DNA of 64,000 nt from Streptomyces abyssalis (GTDB taxonomy: Bacteria > Actinomycetota > Actinomycetes > Streptomycetales > Streptomycetaceae). The position numbers and the translations under genes are program-made. The number at the start of each line of letters is the position of its first letter. Within the stretch, counting starts at the first letter, position 1. Positions 19,901 through 26,531 of the stretch are shown one piece after another. The stretch covers positions 124,001-188,000 of the forward strand of contig NZ_LJGT01000037.1 in NCBI RefSeq assembly GCF_001751365.1, read 5' to 3'. The notes beneath the pieces were generated by a model. The model did not search any database. It worked only from the letters and a program-made list of their open reading frames with translations, and had not been told where the DNA came from.

Positions 19901-19969
19901 CGCCGGGGAATAGCTGATGAAGAAGTCCAAGTCCCGTGTCTGCCCCACCAGTTCCCCGTTGTCCGTCAT
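13964..19969 (-). CDS. NLR-like STAND protein: TIR - degenerate metallophosphatase - NACHT - pentapeptide repeats - WD40
   Basis: 2001 residues from ATG 19969 (ATG 20005 is an alternative; neither has a clear ribosome binding site). Order: TIR domain (~13-150; FFISYSPADEQWASWIAW, candidate catalytic Glu86 in YGRMEWQAAL); Pro/Gly-rich linker (~155-240); calcineurin-like phosphatase fold (~245-450) with metal motifs lost, since DxH is replaced by LHVAGPG at ~252 and GNHD by GTQD at 330-333 while GDLT is kept at 293; NACHT NTPase (Walker A GDFGHGKT at 756-763, Walker B LFDGFDEL at 829-836); pentapeptide repeats (~1145-1230); about 15 WD40 repeats (~1285-1980). This is the layout of bacterial innate-immune sensors: WD40/pentapeptide recognition, NACHT oligomerisation, and a TIR effector that usually degrades NAD+. 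It is probably an anti-phage abortive-infection protein; a signalling role is the alternative. Confidence 0.9.
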   Translation of the reverse strand: MTDNGELVGQTRDLDFFISYSPADEQWASWIAWTLEEAGYRTVIQAWDFVPGTNFIDFMDRGVSESVAVIAVLSSHYGRSTYGRMEWQAALRAEPEAPERKLLTVRVEDVPIEGLLATITYVDLVGVTDTETARGMLLTRVGQAVAGHARPGLRPGYPGGVRGLEVPAPRAPADPEGLAAPEGPAGPWVPAGPSVPAGPLDPADRPDGQPAGGQRPLGRTGWSGRRRPARAPQYPAAPGGATTPQDTLSVLHVAGPGFGRGREPEALLREMWSDLVELKDAGAPDPDLLVVSGDLTASGSPRECDQALGFLTGLRSQLDLPPQRMVVVPGTQDVNQAACLGYFHTCEADEVPPQPPYWPKWRHYTRLFRGLYHGMDTVFESDQPWTLFPVPELHTVVAGFNSSIAFSHRADDQYGFLGRDQATWFSEALRTYEDEGWLRIGVLRHPLTEGRQRPGDAPGGPGPLRDAATFARLTARRLHFVLHGPTGGPRTTSSEPSHAQLTTPAGELPLFGSAAPARCELLRVGAGGVTRWTDEAGAEPADFPAEWRAARRIFAVPDQPAASLPVAPAPDGRDDRPLDEPADSLTERVREVCRARREGVRLRDVPRRDPRDMPQIMATWHEEGVVRQQRIALHPGTPTDEETDRFIAQAHATDTGSEAEIVHQGPAPERPLRERASRRGIRVRSFLEFQGLLDLRAYVDAQTARLAADDRYPPGLYLPGRYRDAERPDGEERDGLVENMLELLAADHGRFVLLLGDFGHGKTFALRELARRIPEQLPHLTPLLIPLNTLDRAHSLEGLVAAHLAGHGVDTIDLRALRYMLGQGRVVLLFDGFDELVNRVSYDRAADHLQVLLDASVDNAKIVVSSRTQHFKSQAQILTALGERVGMLPRRRVLSLEGFVPAQIRSYLLNRYGDEDVADRRFRLLQNIPDLLELCANPRLLSFVADLAPEQLRAVAGAGRALSPAGLYEDVFSAWLAFEERRGQGGPGAAPGLSVDHLWAAVTALAQRLWESGRSALRLDELTETVAETLSGLADGGSMSTHESAQAVGAGSLLVRTEDGLFHFIHGSVVEWLVAREAAARLARGDDTLLAARTLTQLAVEFFCDLADHELCTAWVQDVLNSPGPRTSEAARANAVRVVDRLRVPADADLRGARLVGEDLSARDFSGVDLTGADLTDARLLGTNLSGSVLRDARLVGARLDQADLSGADLGGADLRRARLTRTDLRGARLTGSRWNRAALIDPVTDGEFDSAPEPATAAVAPGMPVEAGLRPSAVGVPYGFDMRTSRLPEPVSYSPEGELLAVGSEDGGVLVCAADTGRAVRTLHGHEGRVYAVKFRAGVLATGAADGEVRLWDPVSGRCLHRLEVHPGGVWPVSLDAEGRLLATGDAEGLVTLWDVERGAPLHRLPGHAAPVYTAVFSPDGGTLVTGDAGAVLRIWDTRTGRCTAELHDHQGALYRARFSPDGSLLATGDRGADGHGTVRVWDMTAAAGESPEEGGGPGLLHEFTGHSGPVYTLDFHPSGDLLVSGDTDGRVRLWDPRAGVTSGTLERCTGAVYQVLFGDEGRLLAACDSDGTVRMWRVAAAPAPGTGARPVTLVPQQPLEHRGSAWACAFRPQDRQLLTVGNDGGAQIWDAATGQGKRILRGHGRRVTALSFSSDGARLASGGSDGLVRLWDARTGRRTAELSGRGDRLVSAVFSPAGPLLGTASNDGDVYLWNADTGEYLREIDVETDHTWAEAFSSDGDLLATANDDDTVRLWWRSTGSHVTTLTLHRGRVRSIAFREDGRLLATGCDDSRVRLWEPSTGRLVADLEGHADRVYAVTFCRGDSAVLSASWDGTAVVWEDGEARHVLRGHRGRLWTAAAHPRRPLLATAGDDRAICLWDADSGEQTARLTGHTGRIHTLAFSPDGGALASGGEDGTVRLWNIPDGTGPSGTAAADLGPRATLIGVPGGWAALTPGGGYKYEGDVAGEFWHVVGMARFAPGELDPYLPGVHRLSLDAEL

Positions 19970-20062
19970 GGCAGCATCGTAGGAGCCGCGGGGCAGTTCG
20001 GGCATCTCGGGTACGACAGCCGGCGACGCCGCCCTCACGTCGCGTGTGCGATTCTGTCCGAC
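19970..20062. promoter_or_regulatory. Divergent promoter region of the NLR-like gene and the permease
   Basis: 93 bases separate the two divergent starts. No ribosome binding site is visible before either start, so leaderless or near-leaderless transcripts are plausible on both sides. The plus-strand stretch TGTGCGATTCTGTCC at 20045-20059 is the least GC-rich part. I cannot define -10 or -35 boxes with confidence. Confidence 0.35.
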
Positions 20063-21250
20063 GTGCGAATCCTGAAGAGCGTGCACCCCCTGGACTGGCT
20101 GGCGGGCGGACTGCTCGTCTGCGGGCTGCTCCTGGTCGCCGTCGGGCTGCTGCCGGCCCGTCCCGCCGAGGACGCGATGACACGCATCGGACCGCTGCTC
20201 GTCTTCCTCGCGACGGTCATCGTCATGGCCGAACTGACCGGCAAGGCCCAGGTGTTCGACGCCGTCGCCTCCTGGGTCGCGCGCACCGGCAAGGGCAGCT
20301 ATCCGCTGCTGTTCGGCCTCTGCGTGCTCTTCGCATCCGTCACCACCATCACGCTCAACCTGGACACCACGGCCGTTCTGCTTACGCCCGTGATGCTCGC
20401 GCTCGCCACCCGCGTCGGCATCGCGGCCGTGCCGCTGGCCATGACGACGGTCTGGCTTTCGAACACCGCCAGCCTGCTGCTGCCCGTCTCCAACCTGACC
20501 AATCTGCTCGCGGCGGACCGCGTGGCGCTCTCGCCCGCCGGGATGGCGGCCACGATGTGGTCGCCGCAGCTCGCCGCGATCCTGGTGACCATGGCATGCC
20601 TCTGGGGCTTCTACTGGCGACGGGGCAGACGCGGCTCCGAGAGCTACGTGCCGCCGCAGCCGCTGCGGCCCGCCGACCCCGTGCTCTTCCGCGTCTGCGC
20701 CCTTGCGTGCGCGGGCTTCCTGGTCGCGATCCTCGTCGCCGACGTGCCGCTGTGGTCGGCGTCGCTCACGGCCGCGCTCGTCGTCGTCGCGGCCTTCGCC
20801 TTCAGACGCCGCAGCGACCTGCGGATCTCGCTCGTGCCGTGGCGGCTGCTGATGCTCGTCCCGGGGATGTTCCTCGTGGTGGAGACCGTCAACGCACACG
20901 GCCTGCACGACCTCCTCACCGCGACGATCGGCTCCGACGGGGGAGTGCTGGGCATGCTCCGCTCGGCGGGCGTCGGCGCCGGACTGTCCAACGTCCTCAA
21001 CAACCTTCCCGTCTATCTCGCGGGCGAGGCGGCCGTGCCCGCCGAGAACAAGCACCAGCTGCTCGCGCTGCTCATCGGTACCAACGTGGGCCCCCTCGTC
21101 ACTCCGTGGGCGTCGCTGGCGACCCTGCTGTGGTTCGAACGCTGCCGCACGCACGGCACACGCATCCCGCTGAAGCGCTTCGTGGGCACCGGGTTCGTGC
21201 TCGCCGTCACGGGCACGTTCGCGGCCACCGCCGCGCTCGCCCTCGTCTGA
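20063..21250 (+). CDS. SLC13/ArsB-type anion permease
   Basis: 395 residues from GTG 20063 (GTG 20081 is possible). About 10-11 hydrophobic helices are arranged in two repeats. Each half has the family's re-entrant Ser-Asn-Thr motif: TITLNLDTTAVLLTPVML plus VSNLTNLL in the first half, and SNVLNNLPVYLAG with GTNVGPLVTPWASLATLLWF in the second. The SNLTN and GTNVGP motifs are those of ArsB/NhaD-like ion-transporter superfamily members. Substrate could be arsenite, a dicarboxylate or Na+/H+; no ars genes are nearby. It is divergent from the NLR-like gene and ends 6 bp from the convergent phosphatase gene. Linkage to the NLR may be accidental. Confidence 0.82.
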   Translation: MRILKSVHPLDWLAGGLLVCGLLLVAVGLLPARPAEDAMTRIGPLLVFLATVIVMAELTGKAQVFDAVASWVARTGKGSYPLLFGLCVLFASVTTITLNLDTTAVLLTPVMLALATRVGIAAVPLAMTTVWLSNTASLLLPVSNLTNLLAADRVALSPAGMAATMWSPQLAAILVTMACLWGFYWRRGRRGSESYVPPQPLRPADPVLFRVCALACAGFLVAILVADVPLWSASLTAALVVVAAFAFRRRSDLRISLVPWRLLMLVPGMFLVVETVNAHGLHDLLTATIGSDGGVLGMLRSAGVGAGLSNVLNNLPVYLAGEAAVPAENKHQLLALLIGTNVGPLVTPWASLATLLWFERCRTHGTRIPLKRFVGTGFVLAVTGTFAATAALALV

Positions 21251-21256
21251 GGCCGG

Positions 21257-22111
21257 TCACGCCCCTCCGCAGCCGGCGCCGGCAGCGGCGACGAGTTCCA
21301 GCAGATGAGGCAGGGTCCCCCCGCGGGCCGCGATGAAGCTGCGCCCCGAGTCGGGCCCGTCGAAGCCGACTTGGAACCCGCCGCCCGACAACGTACGGAA
21401 CTCCACGCCCGCTTCGGCGGCCAGCAGCGCACCCGCGGGGAAGTCGATGCCCTCCGCGCGGTAGCCGACGTAACCGTGGATGGTGCCGGCCGCCAGCATG
21501 CCCCACCCCAGCAGCGGCGCCCACAGCTGCAGTACGCGCCGTGAGTGCAGCTCGAGAACTCCGCGCAGGGCCAGGGCGTTCGCGTCGCCGCGGGCCACGG
21601 CATGCCCCTGTGTCCATGCCAGCACGGGCCCGGAGCGCGGCACGTCTCCGCACGGACCGTTCAGCCGGGCGGTGCCGCACCAGGCGCCCTGTCCGAGCGC
21701 GGCGCGCCACGTGCGCCCCGTCACCGGCTCGTGCACCACGCCGACGACGGGCGAACCCTCCACACACAGCGCGATCCCCACGGCGTACGCGGTGAGCCCT
21801 ATCGCTACGTTGTTGCTGCCGTCCAGCGGGTCCACGAGCCACGTCCGGCTGCCGTCCGCGTCGAGAAGCCCCGCCTCCTCGGAGACGATCCGCTCCTGCG
21901 GGAAGTGCGTGCGCAGCCGGGTGAGGATGACCTGTTCCGCCGCGAGATCGAGATCGGTGACGACGTCGCCGCCGTCGCCCTTGCTGCCGACCGTGTGGGC
22001 CCGGGCGAAGCGCGCGCGGAGCAACGCCCCCGCCTCCTCGGCCGCTTCGACGGCAACCTTCAGCTCGTAGGCGTATGCCCCGGTGCCCGAGTCACTCCCG
22101 CTGCCCGGCAT
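21257..22111 (-). CDS. Inositol-monophosphatase-fold phosphatase
   Basis: 284 residues of the Li+-sensitive, Mg2+-dependent phosphatase superfamily. Metal-binding motifs are SEEAG (Glu78/Glu79) and VDPLDGSNN (Asp94, Asp97). The C-terminal WDxAAG motif is altered to IDFPAGALLAAEAG, keeping Asp. Members hydrolyse inositol phosphate, fructose 1,6-bisphosphate, histidinol phosphate or 3'-phosphoadenosine nucleotides; the sequence does not decide. It is the last gene of a three-gene unit: its start overlaps the cupin-like gene by 20 bp. The altered last motif and the fixed partners suggest a specialised substrate rather than a housekeeping one. Confidence 0.85.
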   Translation of the reverse strand: MPGSGSDSGTGAYAYELKVAVEAAEEAGALLRARFARAHTVGSKGDGGDVVTDLDLAAEQVILTRLRTHFPQERIVSEEAGLLDADGSRTWLVDPLDGSNNVAIGLTAYAVGIALCVEGSPVVGVVHEPVTGRTWRAALGQGAWCGTARLNGPCGDVPRSGPVLAWTQGHAVARGDANALALRGVLELHSRRVLQLWAPLLGWGMLAAGTIHGYVGYRAEGIDFPAGALLAAEAGVEFRTLSGGGFQVGFDGPDSGRSFIAARGGTLPHLLELVAAAGAGCGGA

Positions 22112-22784
22112 GGACCCTCCTCAGCGCCGCCCGCACGCTCCTCCGGGTGTCTTCCGCCCCGCACAGCCGCCGCACGGTGCGATGGCCGCGCCCGTGCACC
22201 GGCCCGAGGAAGAGGTCGGTGCGCCCCGGCAGCGTCCTGCCCAGCACCAGCGTGGCCGCCGGCTCGCCGTTCCTGACGAGCGTCGAGTGGAACTCGCCCG
22301 CTGCCAGCATGTACGTCTCACCGCCGCCGCTCGTGTGCTCCGGGCCGGGCTCGCTGCGTACGAGCCGGTCGGTGGGCCGCAGTTCGTCGGTGCCGTCCGG
22401 CGCGCTGTGCACCTCGAACACGCGGTGCGTGGGCCGGGGCGGCGCCGCGGTCACCGGATCGGCCACCCGCACCGGGACGTTGGAGACGCGTCCGTACACG
22501 ACATAGCTGAGCAGCTCCCAGCTGTGTGCGTGCGCGCCGGCGGACGTGGGCTGACCCGAGGGAGTTCCGCCGTCGAAGAGATGGACGCACACGCCGCGTT
22601 CGCCCTCCCGCACCACGGGCAGGCACAGAAAGCCCAGCGGATGCCGTACGGCCCGTAACTGCCGCTCACCCGCGGCGATCTCGCCGAGTACGCCCGCCAC
22701 GGCCTCGCGTGGCCGGTCGGTCGCCGGGCCGGCCCGGAGCGCGTCTTCGAGCTCGTCGTAGTCCATGGCGCCCGAGAGGTTCAC
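22092..22784 (-). CDS. Cupin-like protein of unknown function
   Basis: 230 residues, no signal or membrane segment. A probable double-stranded beta-helix has metal-ligand candidates His85 and His87 with Glu90 in AHAHSWELLSYVVYG, and His166 in LAAGEFHSTLV, the spacing expected for the two cupin motifs of cysteine-dioxygenase-like proteins. The N-terminus MDYDELEDALRAG and basic C-terminus VRAALRRVHAGQRE are helical. It starts inside the stop of the two-TM gene (4-bp overlap) and its 3' end overlaps the phosphatase, so the three products are probably made in fixed proportion. I do not recognise a named family; the cupin call is inferred from motifs only. Confidence 0.6.
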   Translation of the reverse strand: MNLSGAMDYDELEDALRAGPATDRPREAVAGVLGEIAAGERQLRAVRHPLGFLCLPVVREGERGVCVHLFDGGTPSGQPTSAGAHAHSWELLSYVVYGRVSNVPVRVADPVTAAPPRPTHRVFEVHSAPDGTDELRPTDRLVRSEPGPEHTSGGGETYMLAAGEFHSTLVRNGEPAATLVLGRTLPGRTDLFLGPVHGRGHRTVRRLCGAEDTRRSVRAALRRVHAGQRE

Positions 22785-23731
22785 CTCCGGTACGGATCGT
22801 CGGCGTGCAGTGCCTTCTCAATGATCTCGCCGACGTCGCCGTCGGTGAAGACGGCCGGGAGAGGAAGCCTCAAATGGTCGAAAACCGCGCGCACTTCGTC
22901 GACCGTCGGCTCGTCGCTCAGCGGCGGAAGCGCGTGCAGGTCGAGCCGCTCGGCCTGCTCCCTGCTCTGGTGCAGCTCGGTGACGTAGTAGTCGTAGAGC
23001 GGCTGGTCACGTGCGACGAGGAGGTTGACGCGGTTGGGGTCGTCCTGCGTGATGACGAGGCAGGATTCGGACAGGTCGAAGCGGAGGGTGGGCACGCCGG
23101 AGGAGAGATGCACGCTGATCTCCAGGGTGTCGAGCCGCTGCCGGTACCAGCAGGCGGCCAGCACCGTCGCGTACGACTCCTTGCGGGTACGGGTCGCGGT
23201 CCAGGCGTCGGCGGCGTCCACGTTCCGCTGCATCGCGAAGGTCTGCCGGAAACGGGCGTAGTCCGAACAGGTCTTCTCGCTGCCGGGGTTGATGATGTCG
23301 ATCTTGATGCTGAGCTGTGTGCGCTGCCGGGTGGCCGCCTCCACGCAGCGCGGAAGGGTCACCGCTCGCAGATAGGTGCCCGTACCGCCTTTGAAATACC
23401 AGCGGTTGGTCTGCTCACGCGCCTTGCTCAGCGCCTCGCCGACCTCGTTGCCCGAAAGCGAGCGCACCATCGCCAGGTCCTCCAGCGCGCGGCGCGTGTC
23501 CGCGGACACCTCCTGGATGTCGGACCGGCGGCGCAGGCGCTCCGTCATCGACCCCACCGCAAGTGCGCCGAGAACAAGGAGAGTTGCGCCCGAGGAGACG
23601 TCGTCGCTGACGACCTCTCCGAAGACGTCGAGGAGACCGATCGTCAGGCCCAGCCCGACGGCGATCACGACGTCCAGGTTCCGGATGATCCAGCCGACGC
23701 CCAGCTCCAGTCGGCCCACACGCTGTGCCAC
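22781..23731 (-). CDS. Two-transmembrane protein with a cytosolic alpha/beta domain, unknown function
   Basis: 316 residues. GTG 23731 is chosen over ATG 23761 because GGGGAGGGG sits eight bases before it. Two hydrophobic helices (~20-38 and ~48-62) are joined by a short acidic loop. A basic cytosolic stretch (ERLRRRSDIQEVSADTRRAL) and a ~240-residue soluble domain follow, with the landmarks WYFKGGTGTYLRAVTLP, IKIDIINPGSEKTC and DYARFRQTF. The GGTGTYLR...LP pattern is reminiscent of phosphodiesterase-like domains in membrane-linked conflict proteins, but no HKD or other catalytic motif is evident. First gene of the cassette with the cupin-like and phosphatase genes. Confidence 0.65.
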   Translation of the reverse strand: MAQRVGRLELGVGWIIRNLDVVIAVGLGLTIGLLDVFGEVVSDDVSSGATLLVLGALAVGSMTERLRRRSDIQEVSADTRRALEDLAMVRSLSGNEVGEALSKAREQTNRWYFKGGTGTYLRAVTLPRCVEAATRQRTQLSIKIDIINPGSEKTCSDYARFRQTFAMQRNVDAADAWTATRTRKESYATVLAACWYRQRLDTLEISVHLSSGVPTLRFDLSESCLVITQDDPNRVNLLVARDQPLYDYYVTELHQSREQAERLDLHALPPLSDEPTVDEVRAVFDHLRLPLPAVFTDGDVGEIIEKALHADDPYRR

Positions 23732-23834
23732 GTAACCGCCCCTCCCCGTGATGACCAGCATCGTAGGAGCAGCGGCGACGGCCCCGCCAGGAGGGCCCGC
23801 TCCATGTGGCCGGTTCCCTGCGCCTTCGGTCCGA

Positions 23835-25178
23835 TCAGGCCGCCGACGAACTCCCGGACGTGTGCGTGGAGTTGTGCCAGTCGAGGCAGAGCACCGTCGC
23901 GTCGTCGCGCGGATCGTGGTCCGTGGCCGTCAGGACGGACCTCGTGAACGTCTGCACAGCTTCGCGGGGGTGCTCCGAGGCGGTGGCCTCGACCAGCCGG
24001 CGCAGGCTCCTGTCGTCCTGGTCGGGTTCGAGCATGCCGTCGGTGATGAGGACGAGGCGGTCGCCGGGGCGGAGAGCGATGTTCTGCAGGCGGTACTCCG
24101 CGTGCGGCTCGATGCCGAACGGGAGGTCGATGAGCGCTGTGAGCTCCTGTGCTTCCCCGTCCCGCAGCAGCAGAGGCCACGTGTGCCCGGCGTTGACGAA
24201 GGCGGCCTCCCCGGTCTCGAAGTCGACCCACATCAGCTGTCCGGTGACCATGGCCTGTGCGCCGTGCGCGGCGAGGGCGTGCTGCACCTGAGGCGAGTGC
24301 TGCGTAACGGCCCGCTGCTCCCGTACGGCGTGTTCGATGACGGCCTCGTTGGCGGCGTGCGCCTGTGTGAGCAGATCACGGCCGGCGCGGCGCGCGTTGC
24401 GCAGCGCCGCGACCACGACGGTGGCCAGCTGCGCCGCCCGTACGTCGTGCCCCATGGCGTCGGTCAGGGTCAGAGTCAGACCGCGCTCGCCCAGGGTGTA
24501 GTCGAAGGTGTCGCCGCCGATGTTGGCGGCGGGTTCCAGCGAGCCGGCGACGGTGAAGGGTCCGGCGTCACACGTGAAGGACTCGGGCAGCAGCCGGTGC
24601 TGGATCTCGGAGGCCAGCGACAGGCGAGTGGTGCGCCGCCCCCACTCGTACAGATCGGTGAAGCGCCTGTTGACGATCACCACGTAGGCGAGGGCATGGG
24701 CGGCCTCTCTGATGCGTTCCAGTCTGCCCCGGTCCGGCCGGGAGGGCAGGGTCAGCTCCAGCAGCCCGATCGCGTCCCCCCGGTCGGTGACCGGTGCGAC
24801 GACCTTGGTCGGCTCGTCGTCGTGCGCCTCCGGCCCTCCCTCCGCGGGTGCGGACTCCCACTCGCCTTCGCGCAACGGGCTGCCCGCGGAGTCCACCGCC
24901 GTGTGCTCGGCGGGTCCCGTCCAGAGCCGCTGGGTGTGGATCACATGCCCGTAGACGGTTCCCGCCAGGGCAAGGGGCTCCGGCCCGCCGTCGGCACCGC
25001 CGGTATGTCCGGGCAGGCGGACCACGGCCCTTCCGCCGAGGTCGGTGATCAGGAACGACACGTGGACAGCGGAGAACTCCTGCTCGAGTACCCGCGCGAG
25101 CACGGCGACGGACCGCACCGGGGACTCGCGTTCCAACGAGGCGAGCAGATCGTCCATCCAACTACGCCGGTCACCCAC
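23835..25178 (-). CDS. PP2C/SpoIIE-type Ser/Thr phosphatase with N-terminal GAF-like sensor
   Basis: 447 residues from GTG 25178, which has AAGGA eight bases upstream; ATG 25157 would remove only seven residues. Residues ~15-185 look like a GAF sensor (VLEQEFSAVHVSFLITD... RGDAIGLLELTLP). The C-terminal ~250 residues are a PP2C domain with the metal-binding Asp motifs NIGGDTFDY, TDAMGHDV, LVLITDGMLE and DPRDDATVLCL. Such phosphatases act on anti-sigma-factor antagonists (partner-switching) in Streptomyces. No anti-sigma kinase or antagonist gene is adjacent, so its target lies elsewhere. Single-gene unit, divergent from the methyltransferase. Confidence 0.9.
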   Translation of the reverse strand: MGDRRSWMDDLLASLERESPVRSVAVLARVLEQEFSAVHVSFLITDLGGRAVVRLPGHTGGADGGPEPLALAGTVYGHVIHTQRLWTGPAEHTAVDSAGSPLREGEWESAPAEGGPEAHDDEPTKVVAPVTDRGDAIGLLELTLPSRPDRGRLERIREAAHALAYVVIVNRRFTDLYEWGRRTTRLSLASEIQHRLLPESFTCDAGPFTVAGSLEPAANIGGDTFDYTLGERGLTLTLTDAMGHDVRAAQLATVVVAALRNARRAGRDLLTQAHAANEAVIEHAVREQRAVTQHSPQVQHALAAHGAQAMVTGQLMWVDFETGEAAFVNAGHTWPLLLRDGEAQELTALIDLPFGIEPHAEYRLQNIALRPGDRLVLITDGMLEPDQDDRSLRRLVEATASEHPREAVQTFTRSVLTATDHDPRDDATVLCLDWHNSTHTSGSSSAA

Positions 25179-25400
25179 GTCCCGCGTCCTTCGCTTCGGC
25201 CCGAGGCACAACCTGACCCTGCAGAGAGGAGCGGCCTCTCCTACCCGGGAGTCTGCGTCCCGCCCCCGACCGCCGCCCGGCGGGCGCCCCCGATCGCGTG
25301 AACCGGGCGGCGCGGGCCGGGCCCCCGCCGGGGGGCTGCCTCGTCCGTGTACCCGGGGCCTGCCTTGCCCGCGTCCCGTTCCGGCCGCGAGGATCGCCAG

Positions 25401-26441
25401 GTGCCCGACAGCTCCCGTACGAACGCCGCCCCTGCGAACGCCTCCCGTACGAATGCCTTCGAGGCCGCTCTCGCCGCCGTACCGGCCGAGGACTTCCACG
25501 GCTCCGACGGCCGCGCCGTACGCCCCCTGACCCCGGCCGCCGTCACCCACCGGCATCTGCTGATGCTGGACGTGCGTCCCGGCGCCGGCGTCCTCGACAT
25601 CGGCCTCGGCTCGGGCCTGTCCGCCGCTCTTCTCGCCCGGCTGACCGGTCCGGACGGGCAGGTGACGGCCGTCGAGATCGACGCCGGCCTCGCCGGGCGG
25701 GCCGAGCGGCTCTATGCGGAGCACGGGCACCGGGTCGGCGTCGTCGTCGGTGACGGTCTGCGAGGACACCCGCCCCACGCCCCGTACGACCGCATCCTCG
25801 CGGGCACCACACCGCCGGCGGTGCCGGACGCCTGGCTCCGTCAACTCAAGCCCGGCGGCGTGCTGTTGTGCGGCGTACGCACCTCCGGCCTGCCCAGCGG
25901 CTACGCGATCGCCCGCATCACCGTCGACGAACGGCACAGACCGCACGAGGTGGAGGTCCACCAGGGCGGCTACATGCCGATGGTCGCGCCCGAGCGGCCC
26001 GAAGACGTCACCGGCGCGGTCGGTCCCGGACAGCCGGAGCGGTCCGTCACCCTGCTCGGCGCGCACGAAGCCGCCACCGCGGCGGGCTTCCTCACGGCGC
26101 TCGACGGCGCCCGTCACATCGAGCCGAGTCCGGCCATGTACGGCGACTGGTTCCACCTGAAGGACTGGCTGATCGCCGCCGGACCGGACGGTCTGCTCGA
26201 AGCGACGGTCGAGCGTGGCAACGGGATCGGCCTCGGCTGCCTGTCCCCGGACGGCACCGGACATGCCGCTCTCGTCACGGGCCTCCACCTCATCGCCGAC
26301 CGGGCGGAGTCACCGGCGCTCCGTGTCCTCACCGGCCTGGTCCGCCGATGGCGGGCGAGCGGCTCTCCGCGTACGCACCAACTGCGCGCAGAGCTGCGTC
26401 CGTCGGGCGATTCGTGGCGGGTGCGGATCGACACCGGCTGA
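25401..26441 (+). CDS. Protein-L-isoaspartate O-methyltransferase-like protein with C-terminal extension
   Basis: 346 residues from GTG 25401, with GAGGAT nine bases upstream; upstream in-frame codons to 25347 look non-coding. The Rossmann core (~25-190) carries the SAM-binding motif VLDIGLGSGLSAALLARL at 64-81 and PCMT-type surroundings (RPLTPAAVTHRHLLMLDV). Classical PCMT is ~210 residues and repairs isoaspartyl sites. Here ~150 further residues follow with PSPAMYGDWFHLKDWLIAA, an extension seen in actinobacterial PCMT-like enzymes, some of which modify ribosomal peptides. No precursor peptide or other RiPP gene is visible, so housekeeping repair is an equal alternative. Confidence 0.8.
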   Translation: MPDSSRTNAAPANASRTNAFEAALAAVPAEDFHGSDGRAVRPLTPAAVTHRHLLMLDVRPGAGVLDIGLGSGLSAALLARLTGPDGQVTAVEIDAGLAGRAERLYAEHGHRVGVVVGDGLRGHPPHAPYDRILAGTTPPAVPDAWLRQLKPGGVLLCGVRTSGLPSGYAIARITVDERHRPHEVEVHQGGYMPMVAPERPEDVTGAVGPGQPERSVTLLGAHEAATAAGFLTALDGARHIEPSPAMYGDWFHLKDWLIAAGPDGLLEATVERGNGIGLGCLSPDGTGHAALVTGLHLIADRAESPALRVLTGLVRRWRASGSPRTHQLRAELRPSGDSWRVRIDTG

Positions 26442-26485
26442 CATGGTCAGTCGTACATGTTGTACTGTCCGGTGCATTGAAGTGT

Positions 26486-26518
26486 CCTGTACCCGGCGTG
26501 TACCGGGCCTGTACCCGG
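26486..26518 (+). promoter_or_regulatory. Direct repeats CCTGTACCCGG spaced by two helical turns
   Basis: Perfect 11-bp direct repeats at 26486-26496 and 26508-26518 start exactly 22 bases apart, with GTACCGGG between them. They lie just upstream of, and touch, the ribosome binding site of the B3/4 gene. TGTACATGTTGTAC-like AT-richer sequence immediately upstream could be the promoter. Same-face spacing suggests an operator for a dimeric repressor. Confidence 0.45.
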
Positions 26519-26531
26519 AGGAGAGAGCACC

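Noticed and set aside
15035-20062. Very long plus-strand open frame opposite the NLR-like gene
   Set aside because: It is the antisense shadow of the WD40/NACHT gene in GC-rich DNA: no domain, biased composition, and it runs into the real permease gene only by sharing its frame.
19970-21154. Upstream extension of the NLR-like frame to 21154
   Set aside because: The added ~395 residues are His/Arg/Gly/Gln-rich and antisense to the permease, which has clear helices and family motifs. The TIR domain begins ~13 residues after ATG 19969.
13964-23731. Genomic island acquired by transfer
   Set aside because: GC content and codon use match the flanks by eye, and I see no integrase, transposase, tRNA or direct-repeat boundary; only the gene functions are defence-like.
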